Shown here: in pieces, positions 1 through 8,160 of the stretch | Layout of the letters: every line of letters starts with the position of its first letter | How positions within the stretch are numbered: position 1 is the first letter of the stretch | DNA from: Cryptomeria japonica | Lineage: Eukaryota; Streptophyta; Pinopsida; Cupressales; Cupressaceae | Direction: 5' to 3' | DNA: 21,912 bases | NCBI RefSeq assembly: GCF_030272615.1 | Contig: NW_026729197.1 | Span: 127,501 to 149,412, forward strand | Made by a program: the position numbers and the translations under genes | Notes under the pieces: model-generated | What the model saw: only the letters and a program-made list of their open reading frames with translations | Told to the model about the DNA's origin: nothing | The model's database searches: none

Positions 1-3000
1 AGATGGTTCCAAGGCGGCCGAGGAGCCTCACCGCATAGCAATCGGGGGTGCGAGGCGAGGGATGGGGCGGGAAGGCCCCAACGGCTAGACGGAAGAGGCT
101 TCAGGGCCGCCTAGGAATGGTCCAAGCATCGGACACGCTTGGGGCGACTACCAGTGACAGCCCCCTATCCCGCGATGCGTCCGATACGAAGATGGTTCCA
201 AGGCGGCCGAGGAGCCTCACCGCATAGCAATCGGGGTGCGAGGTGGGGGATGCGGCGAGATGGCCCCAACGGCTAGACGGAAGAGGCCACAGGGCCGCGT
301 CGGAATAGTCCAAGCATCGGACGCGCTTGGGGCGACTACCAGTGACAACCCCTTATCCCGCGATGCGTCCGATACGAAGATAGTTCCAAGGCGGCCGAGG
401 AGCCTCACCGCATAGCAATCGGGGTGCGAGGTGGGGGATGCGGCGAGATGGCCCCAACGGCTAGACGGAAGAGGCTGCAGGGCCGCCTCGGAATAGTCCA
501 AGCATCGGACGCGCTTGGGGCCACTACCAGTGACAACCCCTTATCCCGCAATGCGTCCGATACGAAGATAGTTCCAAGGCGGCCGAAGAGCCTCACCGCA
601 TAGCAATCGGGGTGCGAGGTGGGGGATGCGGCGAGATGGCCCCAACGGCTAGACGGAAGAGGCCACAGGGCCGCCTCGGAATAGTCCAAGCATCGGACGC
701 GCTTGGGGCGACTACCAGTGACAACCCCTTATCCCGCGATGCGTCCGATACGAAGATAGTTCCCAGGCGGCCGAGGAGCCTCACCGCATAGCAATCGGGG
801 TGCGAGGCGAGGGATGCGGCGAGATGGCCCCAAAGGCTAGACGGAAGAGGCTGCAGGGCTGCCTCGGAATAGTCCAAGCATCGGACGCGCTTGGGGCGAC
901 TACCACTGCCAACCCCTTATCCCGCGATGCGTTCGATACACAGATAGTTCCGAGGCGGCCGAGGAGGTGGGGGATGCAGCGAGATGGCCCCAACGGCTAG
1001 ACGGAAGAGGCTGCAGGGCCGCCTCGGAATAGTCCAAGCATCGGACGCGCTTGGGGCGACTACCAGTGACAACCCCTTATCCCGCGATGCGTCCGATACA
1101 CAGATAGTTCCGAGGCGGCCAAGGAGCCTCACCGCATAGCAATCGTGGTGCGAGGTGGGGGATGCGGCGAGATGGCCCCAACGGCTAGACGGAAGAGGCT
1201 GCAGGGCCGCCTCGGAATGGTCCAAGCATCGGATGCGCTTGGGGCGACTACCACTGCCAACCCCTTATCCCGCGATGCGTCCGATACACAGATAGTTCCA
1301 AGGCGGCCGAGGAGCCTCACAGCATAGCAATCAGGGTGCGAGGCGAGGGATGCGGCGAGAAAGCCCCAACGGCTAGAGGGAAGAGGCTTCAGGTCCGCCT
1401 CGGAATGGTCCAAGCATCGGACGCGCTTGGGGCGACTACCAGTGACAACCCCTTATCCCGCGACGCGTCCGATACACAGATAGTTCCAAGGCGGCCGAGG
1501 AGCCTCACCGCATAGCAATCGGGGTGCGAGGCGAGGGATGCGGCGAGAAGGACCCAACGGCTACACGGAAGAGGCTTCGGGGCCGCCTCGGAATGGTCCA
1601 AGCATCGGACGCGCTTGGGGCGACTACCAGTGACAACCCCTTATCCCGCGACGCGTCCGATACACAGATAGTTCCAAGGCGGCCGAGGAGCCTCACCGCA
1701 TAGCAATCGGGGTGCGAGGCGAGGGATGCGGCGAGAAGGACCCAACGGCTACACGGAAGAGGCTTCGGGGCCGCCTCGGAATGGTCCAAGCATCGGACGC
1801 GCTTGGGGCGACTACCAGTGACAACCCCTTATCCCGCGACGCGTCCGATACACAGATAGTTCCAAGGCGGCCGAGGAGCCTCACCGCATAGCAATCGGGG
1901 TGCGAGGCGAGGGATGCGGCGAGAAGGACCCAACGGCTAGACGGAAGAGGCTTCGGGTCCGCCTCGGAATGGTCCAAGCATCGGACGCGCTTGGGGCGAC
2001 TACCAGTGACAACCCCTTATCCCGCGACGCGTCCGATACACAGATAGTTCCAAGGCGGCCGAGGAGCCTCACCGCATAGCAATCGGGGTGCGAGGCGAGG
2101 GATGCGGCGAGAAGGACCCAACGGCTAGACGGAAGAGGCTTCGGGTCCGCCTCGGAATGGTCCAAGCATCGGACGCGCTTGGGGCGACTACCAGTGACAA
2201 CCCCTTATCCCGCGACGCGTCCGATACACAGATAGTTCCAAGGTGGCCGAGGAGCCTCACCGCATAGCAATCGGGGTGCGAGGCGAGGGATGCGGCGAGA
2301 AGGACCCAACGGCTAGACGGAAGAGGCTTCGGGTCCGCCTCGGAATGGTCCAAGCATCGGACGCGCTTGGGGCGACTACCAGTGACAACCCCTTATCCCG
2401 CGACGCGTCCGATACACAGATAGTTCCGAGGCGGCCGAGGAGCCTCACCGCATAGCAATCGGGGTGCGAGGCGAAGGATGCGGCGAGAAGGACCCAACGG
2501 CTAGACGGAAGAGGCTTCGGGTCCGCCTCGGAATGGTCTAAGCATCGGACGCGCTTGGGGCGACTACCAGTGACAACCCCTTATCCCGCGACGCGTCCGA
2601 TACACAGATAGTTCCAAGGCGGCCGAGGAGCCTCACCGCATAGCAATCGGGGTGCGAGGCGAGGGATGCGGCGAGAAGGACCCAACGGCTAGACGGAAGA
2701 GGCTTCAGGGCCGCCTCGGAATGGTCCAAGCATCGAACGCGCTTGGGGCGACTACCAGTGACAACCCCTTATCCCGCGACGCGTCCGATACACAGATAGT
2801 TCCGAGGCGGCCGAGGAGCCTCACCGCATAGCAATCGGGGTGCGAGGCGAGGGATGCGGCGAGAAGGACCCAACGGCTAGACGGAAGAGGCTTCAGGGCC
2901 GCCTCGGAATGGTCCAAGCATCGGACGCGCTTGGGGCGACTACCAGTGACAACCCCTTATCCCGCGACGCGTCCGATACACAGATAGTTCCGAGGCGGCC

Positions 3001-3607
3001 GAGGAGCCTCACCGCATAGCAATCGGGGTGCGAGGCGAGGGATGCGGCGAGAAGGACCCAACGGCTAGACGGAAGAGGCTTCAGGGCCGCCTCGGAATGG
3101 TCCAAGCATCGGACGCGCTTGGGGCGACTACCAATGACAACCCCTTATCCCGCGACGCGTCCGATACACAGATAGTTCCGAGGCGGCCGAGGAGCCTCAC
3201 CGCATAGCAATCGGGGTGCGAGGCGAGGGATGCGGCGAGAAGGACCCAACGGCTAGACGGAAGAGGCTTCAGGGCCGCCTCGGAATGGTCCAAGCATCGG
3301 ACGCGCTTGGGGCGACTACCAGTGACAACCCCTTATCCCGCGACGCGTCCGATACACAGATAGTTCCGAGGCGGCCGAGGAGCCTCACCGCATAGCAATC
3401 GGGGTGCGAGGCGAGGGATGCGGCGAGAAGGACCCAACGGCTAGACGGAAGAGGCTTCAGGGCCGCCTCGGAATGGTCCAAGCATCGGACGCGCTTGGGG
3501 CGACTACCGTTGCCAACCCCTTATCCCGCGATGCGTCTGATACACAGATAGTTCCGAGGCGGCCGAGGAGCCTCACCGCATAGCAATCGGGTTGCGAGGC
3601 AGATTAT
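1..3607. repeat. 188-bp tandem satellite array (about 19 monomers)
   Basis: The word GAGCCTCACCGCATAGCAAT recurs near 25, 212, 400, 588, 776, 1124, 1312, 1500 and then every 188 bp to 3568, so the monomer is 188 bp. Each monomer also holds CTAGACGGAAGAGGC, GGTCCAAGCATCGGACGCG, GGGGCGACTACCAGTGACAA and CCCGCGACGCGTCCGATAC. Monomers before about 1300 (GATGGCCCCAACGG, GATGCGTCC) differ from later ones (GAAGGACCCAACGG, GACGCGTCC), so homogenisation was regional. Because 188 is not a multiple of 3, reading frames shift at every monomer, and the recurring 94-residue minus-strand ORFs are byproducts. The array ends at about 3607, where diverged relatives of the monomer begin. In the rDNA-spacer reading it would lie in the external transcribed spacer; it could equally be a plain satellite. 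Confidence 0.97.
776..1123. repeat. 188-bp monomer followed by a shortened 160-bp monomer
   Basis: The GAGCCTCACCGCATAGCAAT landmark is missing near 963, where GCGGCCGAGGAGG runs straight into TGGGGGATGC. The landmark interval from 776 to 1124 is therefore 348 bp (188 + 160), a loss of about 28 bp. The deleted stretch is bordered by short GAGG words, which fits slippage or microhomology-mediated deletion. Confidence 0.85.
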
Positions 3608-3677
3608 TGGGAAGGGAACCCCCTGGGATGCGGCTCAAGCAGTGCCCAAAGGGACTGGAATGCGGAATCACATCGAG

Positions 3678-3845
3678 AGACCCAAATGCTATACGAGGGC
3701 TCAAATCGAATTATCGATTTGGCCACGACATGGACGCATCGGAACGACTACCTTTGCCGAACCACTCGCAATTGCATCCATACCGAAACCAATAGACATT
3801 TCCGTTAGAGCCCTCGCATAGCATTCGGGAATCTCGCATGCCCCT
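3678..3845. repeat. Diverged relative of the 188-bp monomer (copy 1)
   Basis: The order of words matches the satellite: GACCCAAATGCTATACGAGG, then CGGAACGACTACCTTTGCCGAAC, then CCGAAAC, then CTCGCATAGCATTCGGG. The satellite counterparts are ACCCAACGGCTAGACGGAAG, GGGGCGACTACCAGTGACAAC and CCGCATAGCAATCGGGG. Similarity is partial but collinear. Confidence 0.75.
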
Positions 3846-3926
3846 CTAAATCGACCAATGCTGGCGCTCAATGAAAATCCGAGCGCTACCACCGTTCGAG
3901 CGCCAGCATTGGTCGAGTTAGAGGGG
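3841..3926. repeat. Near-perfect inverted repeat beside box 1 (29-bp arms)
   Basis: A perfect 19-bp inverted repeat pairs 3851-3869 (TCGACCAATGCTGGCGCTC) with 3898-3916. After one mismatch (3850/3917) it extends through CCCCTCTAA (3841-3849) pairing with TTAGAGGGG (3918-3926). The 28-nt loop holds AAAATCCGAGCG. The outer end lies 33 nt left of the TATATAAG at 3960. The stem is strong enough for a DNA cruciform or an RNA hairpin. Confidence 0.93.
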
Positions 3927-3952
3927 CACGGGGGAGAATGCTCCAGTCAACA

Positions 3953-3983
3953 CCTCCCCTATATAAGTTATTTGTCCGATTCT
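3953..3983. promoter_or_regulatory. TATATAAG box 1 (possible minus-strand Pol I start site or plus-strand TATA box)
   Basis: The plus strand reads CCTCCCCTATATAAG with TATATAAG at 3960-3967, followed by the conserved TTATTTGTCCGATTCT. The minus strand reads CTTATATAGGGGAGG, resembling the TATATA(A)GGGG start-site consensus of plant 35S rRNA genes. This is the leftmost box, so in the minus-strand reading it would be the gene-proximal promoter and the others spacer promoters. A GGGGAG to its left can pair with its CTCCCC. Activity is not shown by sequence alone. Confidence 0.5.
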
Positions 3984-4050
3984 CGCACAACCGTAGTCTG
4001 CCTCGTCGAATCAAACAACGGTCCCAGATTCCGACTTCCGTTCCGTAGAG

Positions 4051-4110
4051 ACCCAAAAGCTAGATGGAGGCTCGCAAGAAAGAGAGTCGGCGCATAGCAA
4101 TCGGGTTTCT
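4051..4110. repeat. Truncated relative of the 188-bp monomer (copy 2)
   Basis: ACCCAAAAGCTAGATGGAGGCTC is followed after a short gap by GGCGCATAGCAATCGGG. This joins the start and end words of the monomer and lacks the middle (CGACTACCAGTG...), consistent with an internal deletion of about 100 bp. Confidence 0.6.
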
Positions 4111-4162
4111 CGAACGTTTAGGGACCGAGCTCACTTGCGGATAGGGCAAAATCCGCCAAGCA

Positions 4163-4325
4163 ACCCAAAAGCTAGACGGGGGCTCGAATCGAATCGCCTA
4201 GGCGGCCACAACAACGACGTGTTGGATCGACTACCAGTGCCAAACCATTCAGCAAGACTAGTCTGTGTCGAGGCCGGATAGAGATTCTCAGAGAGCGCCC
4301 GCATAGCATTTAGGAGACCTGCCGC
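4163..4325. repeat. Diverged relative of the 188-bp monomer (copy 3)
   Basis: Collinear words are ACCCAAAAGCTAGACGGGGG, GGCGGCCACAACAACGACG, GGATCGACTACCAGTGCCAA, GAGGCCGGATAG and CCCGCATAGCATTTAGG. CGACTACCAGTG is identical to the satellite. Confidence 0.8.
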
Positions 4326-4335
4326 GTCCCTCACA

Positions 4336-4406
4336 CTCGACAAATGGTGGTGCACGTTTATAAATCCGAGCGATCCCAACCCTTTCAAGCACCAACATCG
4401 GTCGAG
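4336..4406. repeat. Imperfect inverted repeat beside box 2
   Basis: CTCGACAAATGGTGGTGC (4336-4353) pairs with GCACCAACATCGGTCGAG (4389-4406) at 15 of 18 positions. The loop again includes AAATCCGAGCG. It ends 43 nt left of the TATATAAG at 4450, the same place as the perfect hairpin of unit 1. Confidence 0.8.
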
Positions 4407-4442
4407 ATAGAGGGGCACGGAGGGGGCTGCGTGAGACAACAC

Positions 4443-4473
4443 AGTCCCCTATATAAGTTATTTGTCCGATTCT
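4443..4473. promoter_or_regulatory. TATATAAG box 2
   Basis: TATATAAG at 4450-4457 is followed by TTATTTGTCCGATTCT. Here the left flank is CAGTCCCC instead of CCTCCCC, and the partner arm to the left reads GGGGGCTG instead of GGGGAGG. Both arms changed, so pairing is largely kept. Confidence 0.5.
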
Positions 4474-4604
4474 CACACATCCGAAGAATGGTCATCAAAT
4501 CGGACAACAGCCCAAACTTCCGACTTCCGTCCCAGAAAGCCCAAGAGCTATCTAAAACGTTCATGGCCGGAACTCGATCGCGGCTATACCAGTCCGCCAA
4601 GCAA

Positions 4605-4765
4605 CCCAAAAGCTAGACTGGAGCTCTAGTCGAATCACCTCTGTGGCCATTGCAAGGACGTGTTGGAGCGACTACCATTGCCGAACCATTCCGCAGGTCG
4701 AGTCCATACCAAGGCCGCATAGAGATTCACGATGAGCTCCTGCATAGCAATCAGGAGACTTGCCG
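4605..4765. repeat. Diverged relative of the 188-bp monomer (copy 4)
   Basis: Collinear words are ACCCAAAAGCTAGACTGGAG, GTGGCCATTGCAAGGACG, GGAGCGACTACCATTGCCGA, AAGGCCGCATAGAG and CTGCATAGCAATCAGGAG. It is closest to copy 3. Confidence 0.8.
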
Positions 4766-4777
4766 TGTCCATCACAA

Positions 4778-4845
4778 TCGATAAATCCTGGTGCAAGATT
4801 TTTGCATCCGAGCGCTCCAACCAGTCGAGCACCAGCATCAATCGA
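4778..4845. repeat. Imperfect inverted repeat beside box 3
   Basis: TCGATAAATCCTGGTGC (4778-4794) pairs with GCACCAGCATCAATCGA (4829-4845) at 14 of 17 positions. The loop contains GCATCCGAGCGCTCC. It ends 45 nt left of the TATATAAG at 4891. Confidence 0.8.
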
Positions 4846-4883
4846 CATAAACGGGCACGGGGGGAGGATGCTCGAGAACACTA

Positions 4884-4914
4884 CCTCCCCTATATAAGTT
4901 ATTTGTCCGATTCT
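4884..4914. promoter_or_regulatory. TATATAAG box 3
   Basis: CCTCCCCTATATAAG with TATATAAG at 4891-4898, followed by TTATTTGTCCGATTCTC. GGGGAGG near 4861-4867 is the exact reverse complement of the CCTCCCC that abuts the box. Confidence 0.5.
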
Positions 4915-4969
4915 CAAGCAGCCGAAGTCTGGTCATCGAATCGGGTCAAAGACCACAACTTCCGACTTT

Positions 4970-5264
4970 ACCCACAATGCAAGTCATCGAATCGAACATC
5001 GGCCCCCGAGTCGGACTCCATGCGTATGTCAGGTCATCGGACCCAAATTCCGCCTTCCTGCGCATGGCGGGCCATCAATATCAACTCGGTCATCGGACCC
5101 AAACTCCGCCTTTTTGCGTATGGCACGCCTTCAAATCGGTCATCGGACCCAAATTCCGCCTTCCTGTGCATGGCGGGCCATCAACATCAACTCGGTCATC
5201 GGACCCAAATTCCGCCTTTCTGCGCATGGCACGCCATCAACTCGGTCATCGGACCCAAATTCCG
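4970..5264. repeat. Short tandem repeats built on TCATCGGACCCAAATTCCG
   Basis: The word TCATCGGACCCAAA(T/C)TCCG is followed by CCTT(C/T)(C/T)TG(C/T)G(C/T)ATGGC and ATCAA in about five copies with spacing near 50-60 bp. The same word continues inside each 311-bp unit to the right. Plus-strand ORFs crossing it only restate the repeat and carry no recognisable domain. Confidence 0.85.
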
Positions 5265-5428
5265 CCTTCCTGCGCATGGCAGGTCATCGGACACAAATTC
5301 AGACCTCGCCAATATGCCTACGTATCGAATCGGTCATCGGACCCAACTTCCGACTTCATCCATACTGTAGGGTCTTTGAGGTTGGCGCGGTGCGCTCAAC
5401 CCAGGGAGTCGACCCATCGAAGCATACA

Positions 5429-5459
5429 CCTCCCCTATATAAGCTATTTGTCCGATTCC
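5429..5459. promoter_or_regulatory. TATATAAG box 4
   Basis: CCTCCCCTATATAAGC with TATATAAG at 5436-5443. A potential stem GGTTG-GCGC/GCGC-CAACC occupies 5380-5401, ending 34 nt left of the TATA. GGGAG in between can pair with CTCCC. Confidence 0.5.
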
Positions 5460-5739
5460 CACACCTGTGTAGTTTGCACCTCTGACCAGGACATCGACCC
5501 CAACTTCCGAACTCGACTGCAACGACGGCACCAGCGCCTTGGTGCGCACCTTGCGACGCACAGTCCCAACATTCGCCTTCCTGCACATGGCAGGTCATCG
5601 GACCCAAATTCCGACCTCGCGAGTATGCCTACATATCGAATCGGTCATCGGACCCAACTTCCGACTTCATCCATACCGTAGGGTCTTTGAGGTTGGCGCG
5701 GTGCGCTCAACCCGGGGAGTCGACCCAACGAAGCATACA

Positions 5740-5770
5740 CCTCCCCTATATAAGCTATTTGTCCGATTCC
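5740..5770. promoter_or_regulatory. TATATAAG box 5
   Basis: TATATAAG at 5747-5754 in the second 311-bp unit. The GGTTG-GCGC stem lies at 5691-5712, and GGGGAG/CTCCCC pairing is intact. Confidence 0.5.
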
Positions 5771-6050
5771 CACACCTGTGTAGTTTGCACCTCCGATCAA
5801 GACATCGACCCCAACTTCCGAACTCGCCTCCAACGACCGAACCAGCGCCTTGGTGCGCACCTTGCAACGCACAGTGCCAACATTCGCCTTCCTGCACGTG
5901 GCAGGTCATCGGACCCAAATTCCGACCTCGCGAGTATGCCTACATATCGAATCGGTCATCGGACCCAACTTCCGACTTCATCCATACCGTAGGGTCTTTG
6001 AGGTTGGCGCGGTGCGCTCAACCCGGGGAGTCGACCCAACGAAGCATACA

Positions 6051-6081
6051 CCTCCCCTATATAAGCTATTTGTCCGATTCC
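6051..6081. promoter_or_regulatory. TATATAAG box 6
   Basis: TATATAAG at 6058-6065 in the third 311-bp unit. The stem lies at 6002-6023, and GGGGAG/CTCCCC is intact. Confidence 0.5.
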
Positions 6082-6361
6082 CACACCTGTGTAGCTTGCA
6101 CCTCCGATCAGGACATCGACCCCAACTTCCGAACTCGACTAAAAAGACCGCACCAGCGCCTTGGTGTGCACCTTGCAACGCACAGTGTCAACATTCGCCT
6201 TCCTGCACATGGCAGGTCATCGGACCCAAATTCCGACCTCATGAGCATACCTACTAATCGAATTGGTCATCGGACCCAACTTCCGACTTCATCCATACCG
6301 TAGGGTCTTTGAGGTTGGCGCGGTGCGCTCAACCTGGGGAGTCGACCCATCGAAGCATACA

Positions 6362-6392
6362 CCTCCCCTATATAAGCTATTTGTCCGATTCC
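6362..6392. promoter_or_regulatory. TATATAAG box 7
   Basis: TATATAAG at 6369-6376 in the fourth 311-bp unit. The stem lies at 6313-6334. The next box is 869 bp away because the palindromic array intervenes. Confidence 0.5.
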
Positions 6393-6473
6393 GACACCTG
6401 TGTAGTTTGCACCTCCGCTCAGGACATCGACCCCAACTTCCGAACTCGCCTGCAACGACCGAACCAGCGCCTT

Positions 6474-7103
6474 GGTGCGCACCAAAAGTGCGCACTTTTG
6501 GAGGGCACTTTTGTGCGCTCCAAAGGTGCGCACTTTTGGAGGGCACTTTTCTGCGCTCCAAAGGTGCGCACTTTTGGAGGGCACTTTTTGGAGGGCACTT
6601 TTCTGCGCTCCAAAGGTGCGCACTTTTGGAGGGCACTTTTTGGAGGGCACTTTTCTGCGCTCCAAAGGTGCGCACTTTTGGAGGGCACTTTTTGGAGGGC
6701 ACTTTTCTGCGCTCCAAAGGTGCGCACTTTTGGAGGGCACTTTTTGGAGGGCACTTTTCTGCGCTCCAAAGGTGCGCACTTTTGGAGGGCACTTTTTGGA
6801 GGGCACTTTTCTGCGCTCCAAAGGTGCGCACTTTTGGAGGGCACTTTTCTGCGCTCCAAAGGTGCGCACTTTTGGAGGGCACTTTTTGGAGGGCACTTTT
6901 CTGCGCTCCAAAGGTGCGCACTTTTGGAGGGCACTTTTTGGAGGGCACTTTTCTGCGCTCCAAAGGTGCGCACTTTTGGAGGGCACTTTTTGGAGGGCAC
7001 TTTTCTGCGCTCCAAAGGTGCGCACTTTTGGAGGGCACTTTTGTGCACTCCAAAGGTGCGCACTTTTGGAGGGCACTTTTCCTGTGCTCCAAAGGTGCAC
7101 ACC
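6474..7103. repeat. 38/52-bp palindromic minisatellite
   Basis: About 13 copies of CTCCAAAGGTGCGCAC are followed by TTTTGGAGGGCACTTTT. The basic unit is 38 bp; a 52-bp version arises where GGAGGGCACTTTTT is doubled. CCAAAGGTGCGCACTTTTGG is an imperfect palindrome centred on GTGCGCAC, so each copy can fold back on either strand. The unit has no stop codon in any frame, which explains overlapping ORFs of 200-340 residues on both strands. The array begins exactly at the GGTGCGCACC that closes the fourth 311-bp unit. The last copies degenerate (GTGCACACC) near 7100. Confidence 0.96.
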
Positions 7104-7230
7104 TAGGTGAGCACCTTCGACCACACCTTGTAGCACACCAAACTCTGACTTTCGACTTCATCCGCAATGCAGGGTCTTTGAGGTTGGCGCAATGCGCACA
7201 ACCAGGGGAGTCGACCCATCAAACCCAACA

Positions 7231-7261
7231 CCTCCCCTATATAAGCTATTTGTCTGATTCT
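7231..7261. promoter_or_regulatory. TATATAAG box 8
   Basis: TATATAAG at 7238-7245. The stem at 7182-7203 is GGTTG-GCGC, loop AAT, GCGC, a bulged A, CAACC. GGGGAG at 7205-7210 is the reverse complement of CTCCCC at 7232-7237. Confidence 0.5.
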
Positions 7262-7387
7262 CATACATGCGTAGCCTGCAGGAGCAATTAGGACATCGAC
7301 CCCAACTTTCGGCTTCTAAACGAAAACAAGGTCTTTGAGGTTGGTGTAATGCGAACAACTAGGGGAGTCAACCCATCAAACCCAACA

Positions 7388-7418
7388 CCTCCCCTATATA
7401 AGCTATTTGTCTGATTCT
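7388..7418. promoter_or_regulatory. TATATAAG box 9
   Basis: TATATAAG at 7395-7402. Its upstream stem (7339-7360) is the weakest, with GTGT opposite GCGA. GGGGAG/CTCCCC is intact. Confidence 0.5.
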
Positions 7419-7544
7419 CATACATGTGTAGTCTACAGGAGCAATTAGGACATCGACCCCAAATTTTGACTTCTTAACGAAAACAAGGTCTTTGAGGTTG
7501 ACGTAATGCGCACAACCAGGGGAGTCGACCCATCAAACCCAACA

Positions 7545-7575
7545 CCTCCCCTATATAAGCTATTTGTCCGATTCT
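7545..7575. promoter_or_regulatory. TATATAAG box 10
   Basis: TATATAAG at 7552-7559. The stem at 7496-7517 has ACGT opposite GCGC and is therefore partly weakened. GGGGAG/CTCCCC is intact. Confidence 0.5.
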
Positions 7576-7701
7576 CATACATGTGTAGCCTGCAGGAGCC
7601 ATTAGGACATTGACCCCAACTTTTGACTTCTTAACGAAAACAAGGTCTTTGAGGTTGGCGTAATGCGCACAACCAAGGGAGTTGACCCATCAAACCCAAC
7701 A

Positions 7702-7732
7702 CCTCCCCTATATAAGCTATTTGTCTGATTCT
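7702..7732. promoter_or_regulatory. TATATAAG box 11
   Basis: TATATAAG at 7709-7716. The stem at 7653-7674 has GCGT opposite GCGC. GGGAG pairs with CTCCC over five positions. Confidence 0.5.
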
Positions 7733-7921
7733 CATACATGTGTAGCCTGCAACAACGATTAGGACATCCACCCCAACTTCTGAATTCGTCTGCGTTGACC
7801 GCACCAAAGGTGCACGCCTTGGTGCTCACCAAAATCCGACTTCCGACTTCTTCTGCTATGCGGGGTCTTTGAGGTTGGCGCAGTGCGCACAACCAGGGGA
7901 GTCAACCCACCGAATGCAACA

Positions 7922-7952
7922 CCTCCCCTATATAAGCTATTTGTCTGATTCT
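7922..7952. promoter_or_regulatory. TATATAAG box 12
   Basis: TATATAAG at 7929-7936. The stem at 7873-7894 is GGTTG-GCGC, loop AGT, GCGC, a bulged A, CAACC. GGGGAG/CTCCCC is intact. Confidence 0.5.
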
Positions 7953-8078
7953 CATACATGCGTAGACTGCAGCAATGATTAGGACATCCACCCCAACTTT
8001 TGACTTCTTAAACAAGACAGGGTCTTTGAAGTTGGTGCAGTGCACACAACCAGGGGAGTCGACCCATCAAACGCAACA

Positions 8079-8110
8079 CCTCCCCTATATAAAGCTATTT
8101 GTCCGATTCT
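8079..8110. promoter_or_regulatory. TATATAAAG box 13 (rightmost, one extra A)
   Basis: TATATAAAG at 8086-8094, with an inserted A relative to all other boxes. The stem at 8030-8051 has GTGC opposite GCAC where box 12 has GCGC opposite GCGC, a paired change that keeps base pairing. Confidence 0.45.
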
Positions 8111-8160
8111 CATACGTGTAGTCTGCAGCAGCGATTAGGACATCGACCCCAACTTCCGAA

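Larger units (their letters stand above)
3608..4970. repeat. Three diverged 440-490-bp composite units
   Basis: Boxes with TATATAAG start at 3960, 4450 and 4891, giving spacings of 490 and 441 bp. Each unit contains, in order: a degenerate relative of the 188-bp monomer ending in CGCATAGCA; an imperfect or perfect inverted repeat with ATCCGAGCG in the loop; a G-rich stretch (GAGGGGCACGG); the TATATAAG box followed by TTATTTGTCCGATTCTC; and a block with TTCCGACTTCCG. The units are more diverged from each other than those of any array to the right. No gene is seen here. Confidence 0.85.
5265..6483. repeat. 311-bp tandem units (about 3.9 copies) carrying TATATAAG boxes
   Basis: Boxes at 5436, 5747, 6058 and 6369 are exactly 311 bp apart. 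Each unit contains CATGGCAGGTCATCGGAC, CCAACTTCCGACTTCATCC, GGGTCTTTGAGGTTGGCGC, GGGGAGTCGACCCA, CACCTCCCCTATATAAG, CACACCTGTGTAG and CAGCGCCTTGGTGCGCACC. In the fourth unit the sequence after GGTGCGCACC is replaced by the palindromic array that starts at 6474. Confidence 0.95.
7104..8160. repeat. 157-bp tandem units (about six copies) carrying TATATAAG boxes
   Basis: Boxes at 7238, 7395, 7552 and 7709 are exactly 157 bp apart. The next is 220 bp away (157 + 63) and the last again 157. Shared words are AAGGTCTTTGAGGTTGGCG, GGGGAGTCGACCCATCAAAC, CACCTCCCCTATATAAGC, TGATTCTCATACATG and GGACATCGACCCCAACTTTTG. The units are shortened relatives of the 311-bp unit; the 63-bp excess near 7795-7857 restores the part with GCACCAAAGGTGCACGCCTTGG. 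Confidence 0.95.

Noticed and set aside
1-3607. CRISPR array or repeat-protein gene
   Set aside because: Units are 188 bp of continuous similarity with no unique spacers, and 188 is not divisible by three, so no repeat protein can be read through.
6263-7291. 342-residue plus-strand and about 290-residue minus-strand ORFs
   Set aside because: The 38/52-bp unit lacks stops in every frame, so long ORFs arise on both strands automatically.
3953-8110. LTR-retrotransposon promoters as the source of the TATATAAG boxes
   Set aside because: No TG...CA-bounded LTR pair, primer-binding site, polypurine tract or gag-pol similarity is visible, and the boxes recur at exact 157 and 311 bp tandem spacing.
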